Positions 11,701 to 24,488 of a stretch of 64,000 bases of DNA are shown piece by piece. Within the stretch, counting starts at the first letter, position 1; each line of letters opens with the position of its first letter. The notes under the pieces were generated by a model, which saw nothing but the letters and a program-made list of their open reading frames with translations, was not told the DNA's origin and searched no databases. Where the stretch lies: positions 16,408,908-16,472,907 of the forward strand of contig OW387134.1 of NCBI GenBank assembly GCA_936440205.1, written 5' to 3'. The stretch is from Lepidonotus clava (lineage: Eukaryota; Annelida; Polychaeta; Phyllodocida; Polynoidae). A program made the position numbers and the translations under genes.

Positions 11701-14700
11701 GTACGAGACATTACTAATTTGGCCTTAGCCACACGATAAACATTATCTTTAAGTGGACGGGGAAAGAGTGGCACAAGTTTTCAGTTGTTCAGATGCTTAG
11801 ACTGGCACAGAGGTCGCTGCTAATGTATGAATGAAAGTTATACGTACTGGGCTACCATCACCTCCCGATGGCTTGTCATCGTCCCTCGCTGTTTGGGACC
11901 TATCGGCTTATTTATGTCACCTGTGGCAGTAAGCCAAGCCAGATTGGATTTATATTTGAAATATCCAGTAAACTCGTGTGCAGATACAGATTTCACCACC
12001 GTACATGCCCTATAGTGAATTCAATATACATGTCATTGAAATATTGAGGCCAACAACGTAGCCGAGAAATTGAAACCATTTGCCCACTGTGAGAGATCAT
12101 TAGTTACTATGCGTATTTAGATGTATTGCTAGGGGACACAAACCTCTCGGTATGCTGGGGACAAATAGCAGTGTGAGGCACGTAGTAAAGCATGTAACTT
12201 GTTGATGACAGAATAGAACGTCTTTGGGCAACCCTTAAAAGTTCGTGTCTGGTTGGCTGCCGACTGTGTTCCTTTTGCCGACTAACACCATTTTTATTTT
12301 CATTATGTCAACACCCTTGCTCAAAAAGAAGTGTAAAAAGAAAGGAATTTCCAACCTTCTGGCTTTTTATATCTTTGAACCCTAAACATTCCTATTAGAC
12401 CAAAGACTTGGGCAATCTACAGGTTCCCCACTGCAGAGGGAAAACGAAGAAAATGGCCTCCAACAATTTCGGTCAGGGGATTGCAAAATTATTAAATTCA
12501 CTGTGGGTCAAGGAAAACACAGATTTTGATCATGAAAATAAAGTGGCATGAAATTAAAGTGGGAACCCTGAATCTATGATGGATACTTTTGGATGAATTG
12601 AGTACAATATACAATACAGGTTCAAGTGTTTCGGCAACCTGCATTTCAATTTTCAATGTTGCTAACAAAACTTTCTGAACAATGAATGTCAACATTTGAA
12701 TTGTGACCGTTTTCATCAAAGATTCTCCCTAAATGATCTCGGATCCATTCTTTTTGGCACCATATTAGACCAGAATATGACCCGAGGTCATTTACGTGAT
12801 ACAGTCATTTTTCCAAGGAAAACTTTTCCTTTTTGCTGTCAGAGAATTGTTTTCAGGGTATATATTCATGAATACATGCGATTTGGTGATAGCAAAGTTT
12901 TTTTTATCATTAAATAATAATTACCGGCTACCAAGTGAATTACACCGCTACGGCTTCCAATAGGTCTTCTTTGTTCTGTCCTCACCAGGGTTGCCAAACA
13001 GAGTCTACATTGTCAGATAGTTTGGGTTGATAGACGTTTGTAGCAGTATTCAGACTGGGCAATATGTGTAAAGCGTGTATATGTACGCGGATCAAAAAGA
13101 AAATTACCAGAACGTTGATGTGAGAAGTAGAAGTGGTGTGAAATTGTCCCTATATTGACTTGAAGCGTACTCTATAGTCTACGGTTAGAGAAACGTAGAC
13201 TGGTTTGTAGGTGTGTGGGGGTGATTATTTACGCTTTTTTATTGTCACACTCAGCGTTTGACGTAAAGGTAGAATCATTTTTGAATGATTTGGTAATTGT
13301 CTTAATATCTGGTATATCCTTTGGACGGACTTGGCTCTCGTACGTTACAATGAAGCAGTCATACGGTTAATCTTCCCCTAACATTACAGTCATAGAAATG
13401 TTCTTTCCTTTCCTGAACTAACCTTCCCCTCTAAATTCTATGCGAATTAGTAAGATTTTTAAAATCCGTTTCGTTGTTGGTAGGCAGAATCTCTGTTGCC
13501 TTGGTACGTTTAGGTTTTAGGAACTATCTACTTCTCCCGTGGTTGTAAGTAGAATTTGCCATGAATGAGACTTGAGTGGCGTTCACTGCAGGGCCAGGAG
13601 GTAATGAGTGATATTAGTTTGTAAAAAGCACAACTGATAGAAATTCTCAGAGATTCACTAGATATTTTTGAAATACCGTTTTCAACTTGACGCATCTCGG
13701 ATGGAAGTTTGTAGACGTCGGTTGAGCGGGTCTCTTCGACAGGTATTTTCTCTTGCAGTTGATCTGTACACAAGAAGAAATACTCTTCTACAACTTCTGT
13801 ACCATTATCTTTATAAAATTGTAATTTCAGCGAGTAGTTATCTTGATTTCCCTTCTTTAAGACACGTGTTGCTTTACTGAAATACCACGTGGCAAGAATG
13901 ATTTATCAAGAGAATTTCTGTTATTGTGATCGGTATTATGCGACCTTAACATATCTCCAATAGGGCATGATTCTATGATATCAATATGTACATTCATGAG
14001 GTTCCTTTAGTAGTTGCCTTTGGTTATGGCCGAATTACAAGACCTGGTTCAGTGGGACGCTATAAACAAGCTGATTTCATCAGTACGATACAACAGAAAT
14101 TAGGGTAAATTTTATTCCATCCAGGTTAATACAAGTTGGTGTAAACATGATAGACTTCAGTCCCTGAACCATCACCCGCCGCAGGTAGAGCTTACAAGGA
14201 CTGGTAGTTTGAGCTTGGCAACACTCAGGGAGAGGGTGTGAATTTTCATTGGCTCGAATGACGCAGCTATCCCCCAAAACGATTTTATTGGAGCTGGCTC
14301 CTTAAAACCTTGTTTTACAGGGAAATCGAGCTACAAAGACCAGTCTGCCTCGTGATGTCATCAGGGACTTTTTACAGCTCAACCAGAACTGCTTCTGGTA
14401 TCTAAATATCTAAATGGTCTGCTGTGATTTCCCATATTAAACACAAGAGTTAGCCAAGAGATTCACAGGTCATTTCTATACAGACCAGCTGTAGTTCCAT
14501 AGCTTCTTGTGAGAATTGCTACTACTCAAGTTCATATTGTTCAGTTGAAAAACTGGTGTTAAGATAATTTTGTATTTCATATTTTCCACTCTGTAAATCA
14601 TCCTTTATATACCCTAGTATTACACTTAAATGAGGAAAGCAACTTATCAGCAGCACAGTACTCCATAGATTATTAAAAGGGGTGCCTTTTTCAGATTACA

Positions 14701-15040
14701 CGGTAATGGTATATAGTATCTAAACTGCACTTTAACACAACAAGTCTCGTATGTACACATGTAGGCAGGTGCATCAAATGTATTTACGTGTTCTTCAATG
14801 GGCGTTGCTTTGAATTACACTTAAAAAAAAGTCGGATACTTTCCTGAGCCCAAAGTGGAATATAATGCCAGAGCAATCTACATGGGAGATATTTAGATGG
14901 TTGATGTATTTCATGTCCTATTGATAGAGTAGATTATAGTAATACATGGACCCATTCTGAATTATGCCCAAGGTATTTGTGCACAAGATGAACTGATTAT
15001 TGTTGTACATAATTACAAATAATAAAGTATTGTAATACAT
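8762..15040 (+). other. Possible very long 3' UTR of the kinase gene
   Basis: No recognisable exon occurs in this 6.3 kb, and the inverted-repeat elements so common elsewhere in the window are nearly absent. It holds a pyrimidine run near 9107-9150, a run of about 19 G at 11609-11627, and otherwise AT-rich unique sequence. The canonical signal AATAAA with a following GT-rich stretch occurs at 15021-15026, only about 0.7 kb before the thioredoxin start. I infer one long 3' UTR, but an intergenic region after an earlier poly(A) site would look similar. cDNA would decide. Confidence 0.35.
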
Positions 15041-15539
15041 TTCAGTATCGTTTGACTTATTTAGAGGCGACATAACCTTTATCAGTTTTCTATTTGGCTC
15101 ATTTTTTCATGAATTTCTTGATAATCTTTCCAAAATTCACCTAAAAATATTAACTGAGGGTCATGACTGTCATAATGATTAGACCAATAAGATCTATTTA
15201 GTATTTGGGATTTTATCAGCTCTAAAAATCTAGATCTAAGATGTCAAACGATATATAGATTTCCATATGTCATATAAAGATTTCAGAGTAAAATTCCATC
15301 CTTCATACTAAGGTCAAGGAGGAGAGAAAGAATATAATGGCAATATAGATCTTTGCTATGGTCAGAAGTTCTGTGGATTTTTGTGGGGAATTGCCAACAT
15401 TTGGGAACAGCAAAGGCGAAAAAGTCTGTGAAAAGTGGCATTAATTTAAGCACATTTTTCCTAAAATGCCTGCCAGATACTATGATTTTTTTTTTCTCCC
15501 CTGTTGGCGTTAGAGATTCTATGTTTGCATTCCTTGAGT

Positions 15540-15706
15540 TAACTCCAGGTGGCGCGCCGGTCGCATCGATGGGGTGGGGACACGAGCAGCGTGACACCGG
15601 AAGTTCGGTTTGAACCCGCTTCCGCCCGTCACGAGTGTCCAGAGCCCGCCATTTCACGCAGTGAACTCTTCTGAAGGCTTATTTGAAGTGATTTACAGCA
15701 AGCATC
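15540..15706 (+). promoter_or_regulatory. Thioredoxin promoter and 5' leader
   Basis: A CpG-rich patch (gtggcgcgccggtcgcatcgatgg) lies directly upstream of the thioredoxin start codon. It contains CACCGGAAGT, matching the usual ETS-family binding core. No TATA box is visible, as expected for a housekeeping CpG promoter. The transcription start is not resolved. Confidence 0.45.
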
Positions 15707-18700
15707 ATGGTCAAAGCAGTTGATACACAAGTGAGTTATCAACAAAGTGCACTTTTATTTCCCTAGTTTATCAAATCTAGTTCAAATGTCAGTACTAATC
15801 ATTGCTAATCTTGCTTGTCATGCCACGCCGGTTGAGGGGGCGGCCTTTCCCGAGGCTAGCTCTGTTAGCCCTCCGGGAACTTCCTGGGTCCCAGCCAGGT
15901 ATTCTAGGTCCTTAACCCTTTGCTGTTCCCTAATTCGCCCAGCAGAGGTTGTGTTTCTCATCCGCAAGAATTGCCGAGATAAAGGGGTTCTGGTGATTTT
16001 TCTCTCTTATTCAAGTCATTTTCTAGGAGGCATTCAATAGTTAGATCTATTAGAGTTTAGACACTGATTGATTCAATGATTGACTGAAATAATGTAGAAG
16101 TTATTTCTACTGTCTATTAAGTCTGTAGTGTAGTACATGACAAAAAAGAACAAGACTATTTTCTTTTTGTATAATTTTGGATAGTAAGATATGATTCTTC
16201 CTTTGTGAACAAAGCAATTTTTTTACATTAGATTATACAGGAATACAGTAAGCAGAAGCCAGATGCATGAGTTAGTCTGTCAAAATGCAATAGATCTAAA
16301 TGAAGACATAGACCCAAACTCCTTTCTCGCTTCAGATTCCTGTGTAATCATCGCTCCGACTATAGCATTCTGGGGCGTGCCGGGACTACTTTCTGCTGGC
16401 ACTTGTTACCAGCCTGACTTAACACTTTTTCGCAGCGGACCACATGTGTGATGCGGTCGCGTAGTACTACAGTAAAAGTGCGTGACGAAAAAAGGCTATA
16501 GTCGGAGCGAGTATTACATGTGGAATTCGAAGCGACGGGGGAGTATGACATAGACCTTCTGCCAGACGCGCCGCCACCCCAATCATTCGCGCAGATTTGG
16601 TAGCGAATTGTTGACTTCCGGCCCGTAGGAGCAATGCAAAACAATCAGATTTTCGTTTCCCTTCTCTTGTAAACTCATCCCTCAGCAAAAATATGCATTG
16701 ATACAGTTAGCCATAACCATAAGCTACAATATATTACAAAATAGCCTTATATTTGTGGCCGAAAGATAAGAAAATCCGATTCGTTTGGGCCCTCCAATGC
16801 TAAAGCATACGGCAGAAGTTCATAACTTTACAGCCATGCGCGGCAATTGGCAATCGCTCTATAATGATTTTTGAGATTTCATATTTGGATTATCAATAGA
16901 AGAGATACCAGTCTTTACATTTCATGTTTTTTTCAAAAATTTTCTATGATTAGAAATATTTTTTCTGGGGGGTTAAAGTTTGCCTACCGGAACCGGAATA
17001 CCACTCTGCGGCCAATCACCCTCTGCTCCAGAAAGATAGTCCATGAGAGTAGACTGCTATGTAGGGAGACAACTAGACACCCCTGTATAGATCTATTATT
17101 CCTACGCCTGTGACCTAGATAAACTGTGACCTAAAAATAGTCCGCATTTTTCGCTGGTGCCAACTAGGTCACAGGAGCCGGGACCCAGTGGTCAAAGCGA
17201 GCATTGAAGTTGCAGATTGCCGGAATACCTACTCTCTCAAAGGACACTGCAACCTCGACGCTCGCTACGGGCAAATCATCTCTGCATTGTAGCAACCACT
17301 GTGTACCGGCCCCTGTGACCTAGATATTACCAGCAAAAACTGCGGACTACTTTTAGGTCACCATTTCTAGGTCACCAGCGTAGTAATAATAGACAAGGGT
17401 GTCTAGTTTTCTCCCTACATAGCAGAGTCTACTCTACTTAGTAGGACGAGTCTACCCTTACCGCTAACTCGCTAGCAAGAGAGTTTCGCCACGCAGTAAC
17501 TAAGTCTACTCTCACGGACTCAATTCTCGGCACGCAGGTAGATCTCGTAGCAGAGTGCCCAAAGGATTATGGGCTACCTCTTCTGTGCGAATGCAAATTT
17601 CGGACAAACATGTCCGAAATTGAAAAGGTTGAAAAGTTTCCTTGATAACAAATGAATTTGAATGATTTTTTCAGTGTTTATTCATGCTGAACAGAAGTCT
17701 TTTTGCACCCCTGTAGTGTAGTTTACGTTATAGACCGTATTCTCCGTATTACGTTGGCTTTTACTTTTACAATACAAAATCGGAAACTAAGGAGGTTGGG
17801 CATTTAAAGAAATCGGGCTCCAAGCCTACATAAATATGTTTAGATTTTAAAATTATCAAATTATCCACGTCCCGAATTTCACTGTATACAATTATTAGAG
17901 GGGCTAACCTTTTAAGATAACCTCGGCATAGAAATCCTATAAAATACATTTGAAGGGGGGGGGGGGATCGTACTATGGACAGGTTTAAAAGTCGGTACAT
18001 GTATAGCTAAATTGTTTATAAGAAAAGTGTACAATATATCTGTGATCTGCTTTTCAGTACCCATCTTTATGATTTGTTTTTTATTCACAGGATGATTTCA
18101 AGAAAGAGTTATCTGACGCTGGGTCTAAACTCGTCGTTGTTGATTTCCATGCCGTGTGGTGTGGACCATGCAAAGTGATTGCTCCAAAAATCGAGGTAAC
18201 GTATAGTAAACATGGAGTTGTGTTTTGCTGTGAATGATGTGAGTTTTAACGGGGTTCCCACTCAAGTCTTAAAAGGTCTTAAATTGATTTTCTCAAACTT
18301 TAGGCTTAAAAAAGTCTTAAATTTGACAGTTTTGTAGCTAGAGGTCTTAAAAAGGTCTTAAATTTAATTTTTTGAGAAGTTGAAGTGAAGTAACTAGGAA
18401 AACTCCAATCCCACTTTCAAACAAGTACACTTCATTGAAATTTAAATCATATGATATATCCTGACATTTTTCTTTGTTCGCTTGATAGGTCGTAATTTTT
18501 CTGAATCTTGGTCTTAAATTGACCTTATGAAGGTCTTAAATTGATTTTAGAAATGCTTGGGAAACCCTGTTTAATCCACAGCAATGTTTCGTTCCTTAAT
18601 TCCTTTCAAATTTCATGTCATGATGATTAAAGTGATGTCGGATACAGGGATTGATGGATTAATTCTTAGGAAACAATTGGGTCTGACTTTAATTTGTATC

Positions 18701-21700
18701 CTCTAAATCAAAAGAAATGACTCCATGGGGTTTCAAAACCAGGAATTAGCAAATTGCCTAAATTAAGTGTATTTTAAGACATAGTTAAATCTTCTCCAAC
18801 GTAACTGAACTATGAGGTTTAACTTTGATGTTATTTATAGCAAGAATTTAAATAGTTTCCTTTAACTCATTATTATAGGTCGGCTGTAATCAATTCATCT
18901 TAAAAATGTTTGATCGCCACATTAAGTCATTAAGTCATTAAATCCGACCCGACCTATTCTCCTCTCCGTCAATCTTTCTTAGATCTGTGACGGTGATTTC
19001 GCGTTATGCCTCGCGTTATGTCTGTAACACGGCAAAGTGACGATGTCCCAAATCGATTCTGAGCTAAAATAACCATATTTTTGCTCATATTTGGGCTTAC
19101 ATTACTGAGATTTGGATATATAGAATACAAATAAATCGTTTAAATCGTCCGAAATCGTTATATGACCAAATAAAACCAGAAATCTGTGCAGCGTTACAGG
19201 GCGCGTGAGGCGTGAGGCGCGTCAAATGCCGCGTTATGTCTGTAACGCGGCAAAGTGACAATGTCCCAATCGATTCTGAGCTAAAATAACCACATTTTGG
19301 GGCTTATTTGGTCTTACATTACTCAGATTTGGATATGTAGAATACAAATAAGTCGTGAAAATGGCCCAAATTAGACATTCAAGCGTGGAATTATGATCGT
19401 TACGGTCACCGGGCACGGCGTTATGCCTGTAACGCGTAAACGCGCAGCAGCCTGCTTTCATCGGTGAAGATGGGATCAACTTTGCAGGCCTATTTCATTA
19501 TGAAATCGGTCGTTCTAACTTTAGTTATTGGTATCCATAGATAGATTTCGACACATAGATAAGCATCCCACTGTCCCAGAAGCGAAAATAATGTGAAATA
19601 ACGCGTCTAAACGCGTAAATGCATCGCACTATTTTCTTGGTATTCTGTCGCGGCGACCCGGTGAACAATCCAGGTCAGACTGCTTGACATTGTCAGACCG
19701 CTGGGCGCAGTCGTCCCGAGCGGACCATTGCGGGGAGGGCTCTCTTTTTCTAGCCTGGATTACCGCGGTATCTGATGCTTTCAATATATATATTTTGGAC
19801 GAATGGACACCCTTAAACGCATTGAAAACTCATGCGGGAACCATGCGTTCGTATCGAAGGCAAAACATTGGATCGATCGGACACGAGGAGCTCTGTCACT
19901 GTCAGACCATCAACATGGCGCCGTCAATCCTTCGCCAGGTTCTCTCCCCATCACGCCTGGATCGATACATTGAACTCAGGAAACCAGGATGACATTAAAC
20001 GCATCAATTGTGGAGGATATACGCATTGAAACGCATTGAGCACTGTCACTGTCACACCGCTCGGAGCAGGCCTAACATGGCTTCAACCCGGCCGGGTTCT
20101 CTCCCCGCACGCCTGCACCGATACTTTGAACTCAGGAAACCAGGATGACAATCGGACTAAATATTTAATTATGATCAATTGTGGAGGATATACCCATTCG
20201 GAAGCATTCAGAATTCCAGGCGTTAAAGGTGGGTTCATATCTTTTTTCCAGCATTTGAAATTATACCGTTGAAATCTAGGCCTAAACTCGGCTGGAGGCC
20301 TAACGCACAATCTGAAAAATAATTATTTAGACCTTATTAGGCCTATCAAAATGAAATTCATCTAAATATCTAAGTTCCAATATATCTCAGGATCCTATAT
20401 ATGATTTGGTTTGATTATTTTAGGCCTAGATGCGTTTGCAATATATTTTACAGATGGTGCAGTCTTAGGCCTAGAGGCTGGTTGATCAAAATGATTCAAA
20501 GATTAAATTATTTGTGAATTTGTCACTATAGTGTCATTTTTCCCTACCTACCATCAAAATATCTTATCTAAAAAATAATAGATATCTAGGCTTAAGTCAC
20601 TGTCAGTGTCAGAATCATTACCTCTCAATGTTGAAACATAGGCGTCACACTGTCAATAAGTTTTTTTGCTGCTGTCAGTGTCTAGGCTTCCAAGTTTAAT
20701 TTTTTTTTTCAGATTGTCACTATAGTGCCAGTTCACACCTACCACAATAAATCATAATATTGTACTTCATAACTCAATAAAGATTAAAATGGGCCGACCT
20801 ATCTCTATCAAATGCTTTTGCCTTTGATAGTAAATCATGTGTCGTTTGGTCTTGTTCTGTTAGTTATGCTAGCCCAAGTCACAGTCTTCAGTCCTTAGAC
20901 CACAAATCAGTTCTGGATGTAGCTTGACTGTTGAGGGTTGACAAGAACACTTACGTGAAAGGATGTTGTTTTTTGCTTATCCAAGACATGTAATATTTTA
21001 CATCTATTCTCTCCTCTTCCCCCCCACCCCCCCCCCCCCCCCCTTCAAGGCGATGGAGAAAGAATTCCCAGAAGTTGTCTTCCTTAAGGTTGATGTGGAT
21101 GAAGTTGAAGTAAGTATCTTTGACTATAACTGCTTTACAAAAGTATACACTCAGCAGTGTCCGAAATAATGACTAAGGTGCATGATTATGATGTTGGGTG
21201 AATAGATTTTAAAACTGTGCACCCAGACGTGCATACCTTTTTCTGAACATTAAACATCTTATTTGATAGAGAATGCAAAAAATATTGGCCGGTGCACAGG
21301 GGGTACCAACAGCACAGGGAAAATGGCAAAAAAAAAATCCCTGACAGAAAACACTGAGAATTTGCAAATTTTGTCAAAACACAGGGATTTCATGCGGCCA
21401 GGTTCTGAAATTCCCAATTCTCAAGATATTAGGGAATCAACTTTTTTCTTGTGTTGTCAAAATTTGATCTGCATGCAGAGGCTTTTAGATTTGAACTATT
21501 TGCTGGATATAACACAGAAAAATTGCTGCGGGACAGGGAAATCTCGGGGAAAACAGATAATTTGAAAATGGAATTTTGGTTGGTACCCTGTGCACAGTTT
21601 TGTGGCCCCTGCACCCGGCATGTGCATTGCAGAAATCTTTAATTTCGGACTAATACTCTTAAACGTACCACTATCTTAAATGAGACTCTGTATCGAGGTT

Positions 21701-23697
21701 ATACAAGTAGACGTTTAATACTTTCAAACTAATCTATCCACCTCTTTATATTTTATCGAGAATACGAGGCAAAAAAAAAACAAAAAAAAAAACCTCTTTA
21801 TATTTTAGATAAGCATGAAATTAAAGCAAGCTATTGAACTTATACTCAATAATAGTCTTAAGATCATCCTTTTACATGAGATGAAAATGATAAGTATCGG
21901 TCATCTTGATTTCTAATTTATTATTTCAATGGAAACTTGCAGGATGTTGCAGCTGAGTACAAAATTTCGGCCATGCCCACGTTTTTGTTCATAAAGGACG
22001 CTAAGAAGGTTAGTGTTCACATCCTAAATCAGGTCTACTGAGTCATTTGACTGTGACAGTCGTGTATATAATTTATGACTGATTTCTCTTAAACTCCTTA
22101 GTGCTCAAAATGCTAAATTATCCCCGTCGAGGATCCAGCTTTTTACAGAGTTTAATTTTCTGACTTTTGATGGAAATGACTGTTCGTTAAGTCAGTCTAT
22201 CAGTTTTAGACCTCAAATCTACTTACTCCTAGCTACTTTTAATTGTTTATAAGCCGCAGTTTATAATTGGGAGAAAGGTCATGTTTTATATGGAGCATGT
22301 GAGTGGGGATTTAGGGGAATCCCCGACCATTTTCGCATCGAGCTGCGAGGATCACAACAGGAAATGCTAGGGTCCTTCAGCATTGGAGCAAGTTACAGGA
22401 AATATATATTAATAATTTACTGTAATTCCTAATTACATGAAACATGTTAGTTTCAAAAAGCCGTGAAATTATAATTAAACATAATTAGGTACATGTATAA
22501 AATTGGTTAATTCTGATGGTTTCTATACTTCAAAATATAAGAAAATAGTAATTCATGACGCACCAAATAGGGGTGGGGCGTATGAACAGTTGTTCGTTAC
22601 TCAAATGTAAAGTAAGAAACAGAAAAGTAAGCCTTAGAGTGAAGGTTATAATCATTTGCGGCTGGTAAACAGGATTTTACACTAATCCTGCTCTTCCTAT
22701 CTTTGATAAAAAGACATAAAAAGAAAAGAAAAAGTTCTATTCAGGTTACATTGGTAAAAAAATTAGGATAGGTAGGTCGGTTAAACTTCCTGTTTGATTA
22801 ACACAAATAGATTCAGTAATTCTTGACAATTTAGAAATGACTCCAGATACCTGCTACAACAATGACTAGTACTTGTCCGGTTCTTTACCCATTTCCAGAC
22901 TTGGTTGGGGGGGGGGGGGGGGGGGCATTTTTCAGTGTTTTAAAGTGAATAAATTATAATGAAATGTTAATGCTTTTAGTTGCCTGTACTCCTTAAAAAA
23001 TTATAACATATATATCAACGGAAAGCTTATCACCTCAGAATTCTAGATCCAGCACTGTTATCAAAAAATTATAATTTACTGGCCACATGATCATGGTCAT
23101 GTGACCATAATTTTTAGGAAACAGGATTTTTTATACTCCATAATAGTTGTCTTCTTACTTTAGTATGTGTTATATAGTCTTTCGATAACAAGGTAGAGTT
23201 AAACGTGCCCCAAAATATGATAGTGGATTATCCTAGCGCCCAACCAGTATATCTCACATTCTGTCATAGATGCAGGTCTAAAAATTTCATGTTGCTTACT
23301 GTATCAAATATGGCATAAAATATTAATTAGTTTGAGTATTGCTGACACGAGCATAATCTTGGTTAAAATGTATTATTTGCTGACCATTTAACCAAAGCGA
23401 ATTTATATTTCTGTTGCACTGCTCGAAACCAGGTTGTCTTGAAATAAAATCAGAATGAGCATTAAACCTTTGGGAATTACAGCCTCATGAAATCCATATT
23501 ATTTTACAATTAGGCTTCTCAGGTTTTCCCTAGCAATCGAATATTGTTTCTCAAGCCCTTGAAAAGTATGCTTTTGACTTAAATGGTTTATTTCACATTG
23601 CAATACTTAATAAGCTCTCCGTTTCTCTTTCTAGGTTGACGAGGTCGTTGGCGCAAATGAGGGCAAAGTTCGGGAGATGCTGACAAAATACAAATAG
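15707..23697 (+). CDS. TXN: Thioredoxin (cytosolic type, 105 aa)
   Basis: The product is a small dithiol-disulfide oxidoreductase, kept reduced by thioredoxin reductase and NADPH. Five coding exons with GT-AG borders are 15707-15730, 18091-18195, 21050-21109, 21943-22008 and 23635-23697. They sum to 318 nt and exactly 105 residues, the usual length. The active site WCGPC is at residues 31-35, so the catalytic cysteines are 32 and 35, numbered as in the human protein. The cis-proline lies in AMPTF at residue 75. The extra regulatory cysteines of vertebrate thioredoxin (positions 62, 69 and 73) are not present; residue 69 is Tyr and residue 73 is Ala. There is no signal or transit peptide. Exon 1 codes only eight residues. 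Exon 3 follows an acceptor whose pyrimidine tract is almost pure C. The gene is otherwise normal and intact. Confidence 0.96.
16343..16518. mobile_element. MITE with near-perfect 24-bp ends in thioredoxin intron 1
   Basis: TCGCTCCGACTATAGC at 16351-16366 is repeated exactly, inverted, at 16495-16510. The pairing continues outward through TGTAAT and ATTACA with two mismatched positions between. The interior is 130 bp, noncoding and CpG-rich. No clear target duplication is seen. The well-matched ends suggest a young insertion. Confidence 0.7.
17039..17519. mobile_element. Foldback element with long arms in thioredoxin intron 1
   Basis: The ends GTCCATGAGAGTAGACT and AGTCTACTCTCACGGAC are inverted copies. 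Arms of about 100 bp (about 17060-17165 and 17320-17440) also pair. They contain the repeated words gtgacctaga and aggtcac, and the matching pair ctagacaccc and gggtgtctag. The right side has an extra 70 bp between the arm and the terminus. It is noncoding. This layout fits a foldback DNA transposon or a large MITE. Confidence 0.65.
18248..18572. mobile_element. hAT-like MITE in thioredoxin intron 2
   Basis: The left end reads AACGGGGTTCCCACTCAAG and the right end GCTTGGGAAACCCTGTT, imperfect inverted copies. The interior repeats AAAGGTCTTAAATTGA several times in both halves. It begins only about 50 bp after the exon 2 donor. It is noncoding and moderately diverged. Confidence 0.6.
19000..19440. 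repeat. Spaced direct duplication, two copies of about 150 bp
   Basis: The segment from about 19008 to 19165 recurs at about 19230-19370. Both copies contain gcgttatgtctgtaac followed by cggcaaagtgac, cgattctgagctaaaataac and gatttggatat. A third short piece (gttatgcctgtaacgcg) lies at about 19420. The CpG-rich boundary words suggest an internally duplicated repeat. The family is not recognised. Confidence 0.6.
19919..20215. repeat. Second direct duplication in thioredoxin intron 2
   Basis: The word cgcctggatcgatac followed by attgaactcaggaaaccagg (from about 19950) recurs in slightly changed form from about 20108. Each copy is followed by gatcaattgtggaggatata or a near match. Together with the duplication at 19000-19440 this makes the middle of the intron a patchwork of twofold repeats. 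It is noncoding and of unknown family. Confidence 0.55.
20270..20640. repeat. Dispersed repeat, second copy
   Basis: This is the partner of the copy at 5110-5570 in the kinase gene. It shares the tggtttgat word, tgcgtttgcaatata, ttttacagatgg and the later atttgtgaatttg. The similarity is patchy, which suggests age. I see no coding capacity. Confidence 0.5.
21159..21650. mobile_element. Inverted-repeat element in thioredoxin intron 3
   Basis: The outer ends are GTCCGAAAT and ATTTCGGAC. Inside them a second pair, gtgcacagggggtaccaac (about 21292) and gttggtaccctgtgcac (about 21579), is also inverted. The element starts about 50 bp after the exon 3 donor. It is noncoding. It could be a single MITE or one element nested in another. 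Confidence 0.6.
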
Positions 23698-23985
23698 TTC
23701 ATTCCAGATGAAGAACAATTTACATCTTTGAAATGTTATCTATATTCTATTGAATATACTTGCTGGTATCAAGCAATATTGAGTTTCTAAAAACCGAGAT
23801 GTTGAATTTAGTAACACTGAGTTGAGTAAATCATGAATCCAGCTAGCAGCCGTTCTTTTATTTATTTATTTTTAAATTTACGTAATTAGTCATAAAACAA
23901 AAACTGCCGTTCTTTTATCACAAGCAGAAATAACTGAATACTCATGTTTGAAAACTCAAATAAAATGTGGAAAAGATTTCCAAAG
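23698..23985 (+). other. Thioredoxin 3' UTR with polyadenylation signal
   Basis: The stop codon ends at 23697. AATAAA occurs at 23959-23964, followed about 20 nt later by a GTGTTTTTTT-like downstream element, giving a 3' UTR of roughly 280 nt. Confidence 0.6.
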
Positions 23986-24488
23986 TGTTTTTTTAAAACT
24001 CCCTAGGCCTGTTGCATATTGAATTTGATTTGTATGGTAGTCCACGCATCATACCGTTCCCTTATTTTTATAAAAACAATACATTGAACAAATCTTTGTT
24101 CAATTTACTGGCGACACCCTGGAAGCACGTTAGTTGGCATTGAGAACTGATAGCCTTCAAGAAAATTTTCGAAAAGTATGGTTTATTTCTATATTTTCTG
24201 ACAGACATATTTTCGTGATATAGTCCATTTTAACCTGTATTTTCAAAGAAATGATGGTGGCACTGAAAGCATAGGCTAGAACACCGACATTTTTGTGAAA
24301 ATCTATTTTAACTTAGGACTGGGTCAAATCGAGCAATGTAGATATCCAATATACCGTAAAACCCCAAATTGAAGCCGTGGTTGAAATAAGGGGTTGTCTG
24401 ATAAAACCGCCAATGTAGCGTCAACTTTCAAAGATGCCGCTTTTCCGTATAAATACGGATTTCCGTATTTTTTGCTTTGACAAGATTA

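Noticed and set aside
15283-15657. Minus-strand 124-codon frame upstream of thioredoxin
   Set aside because: It covers the CpG-rich promoter, shows no family similarity and has no convincing splice context.
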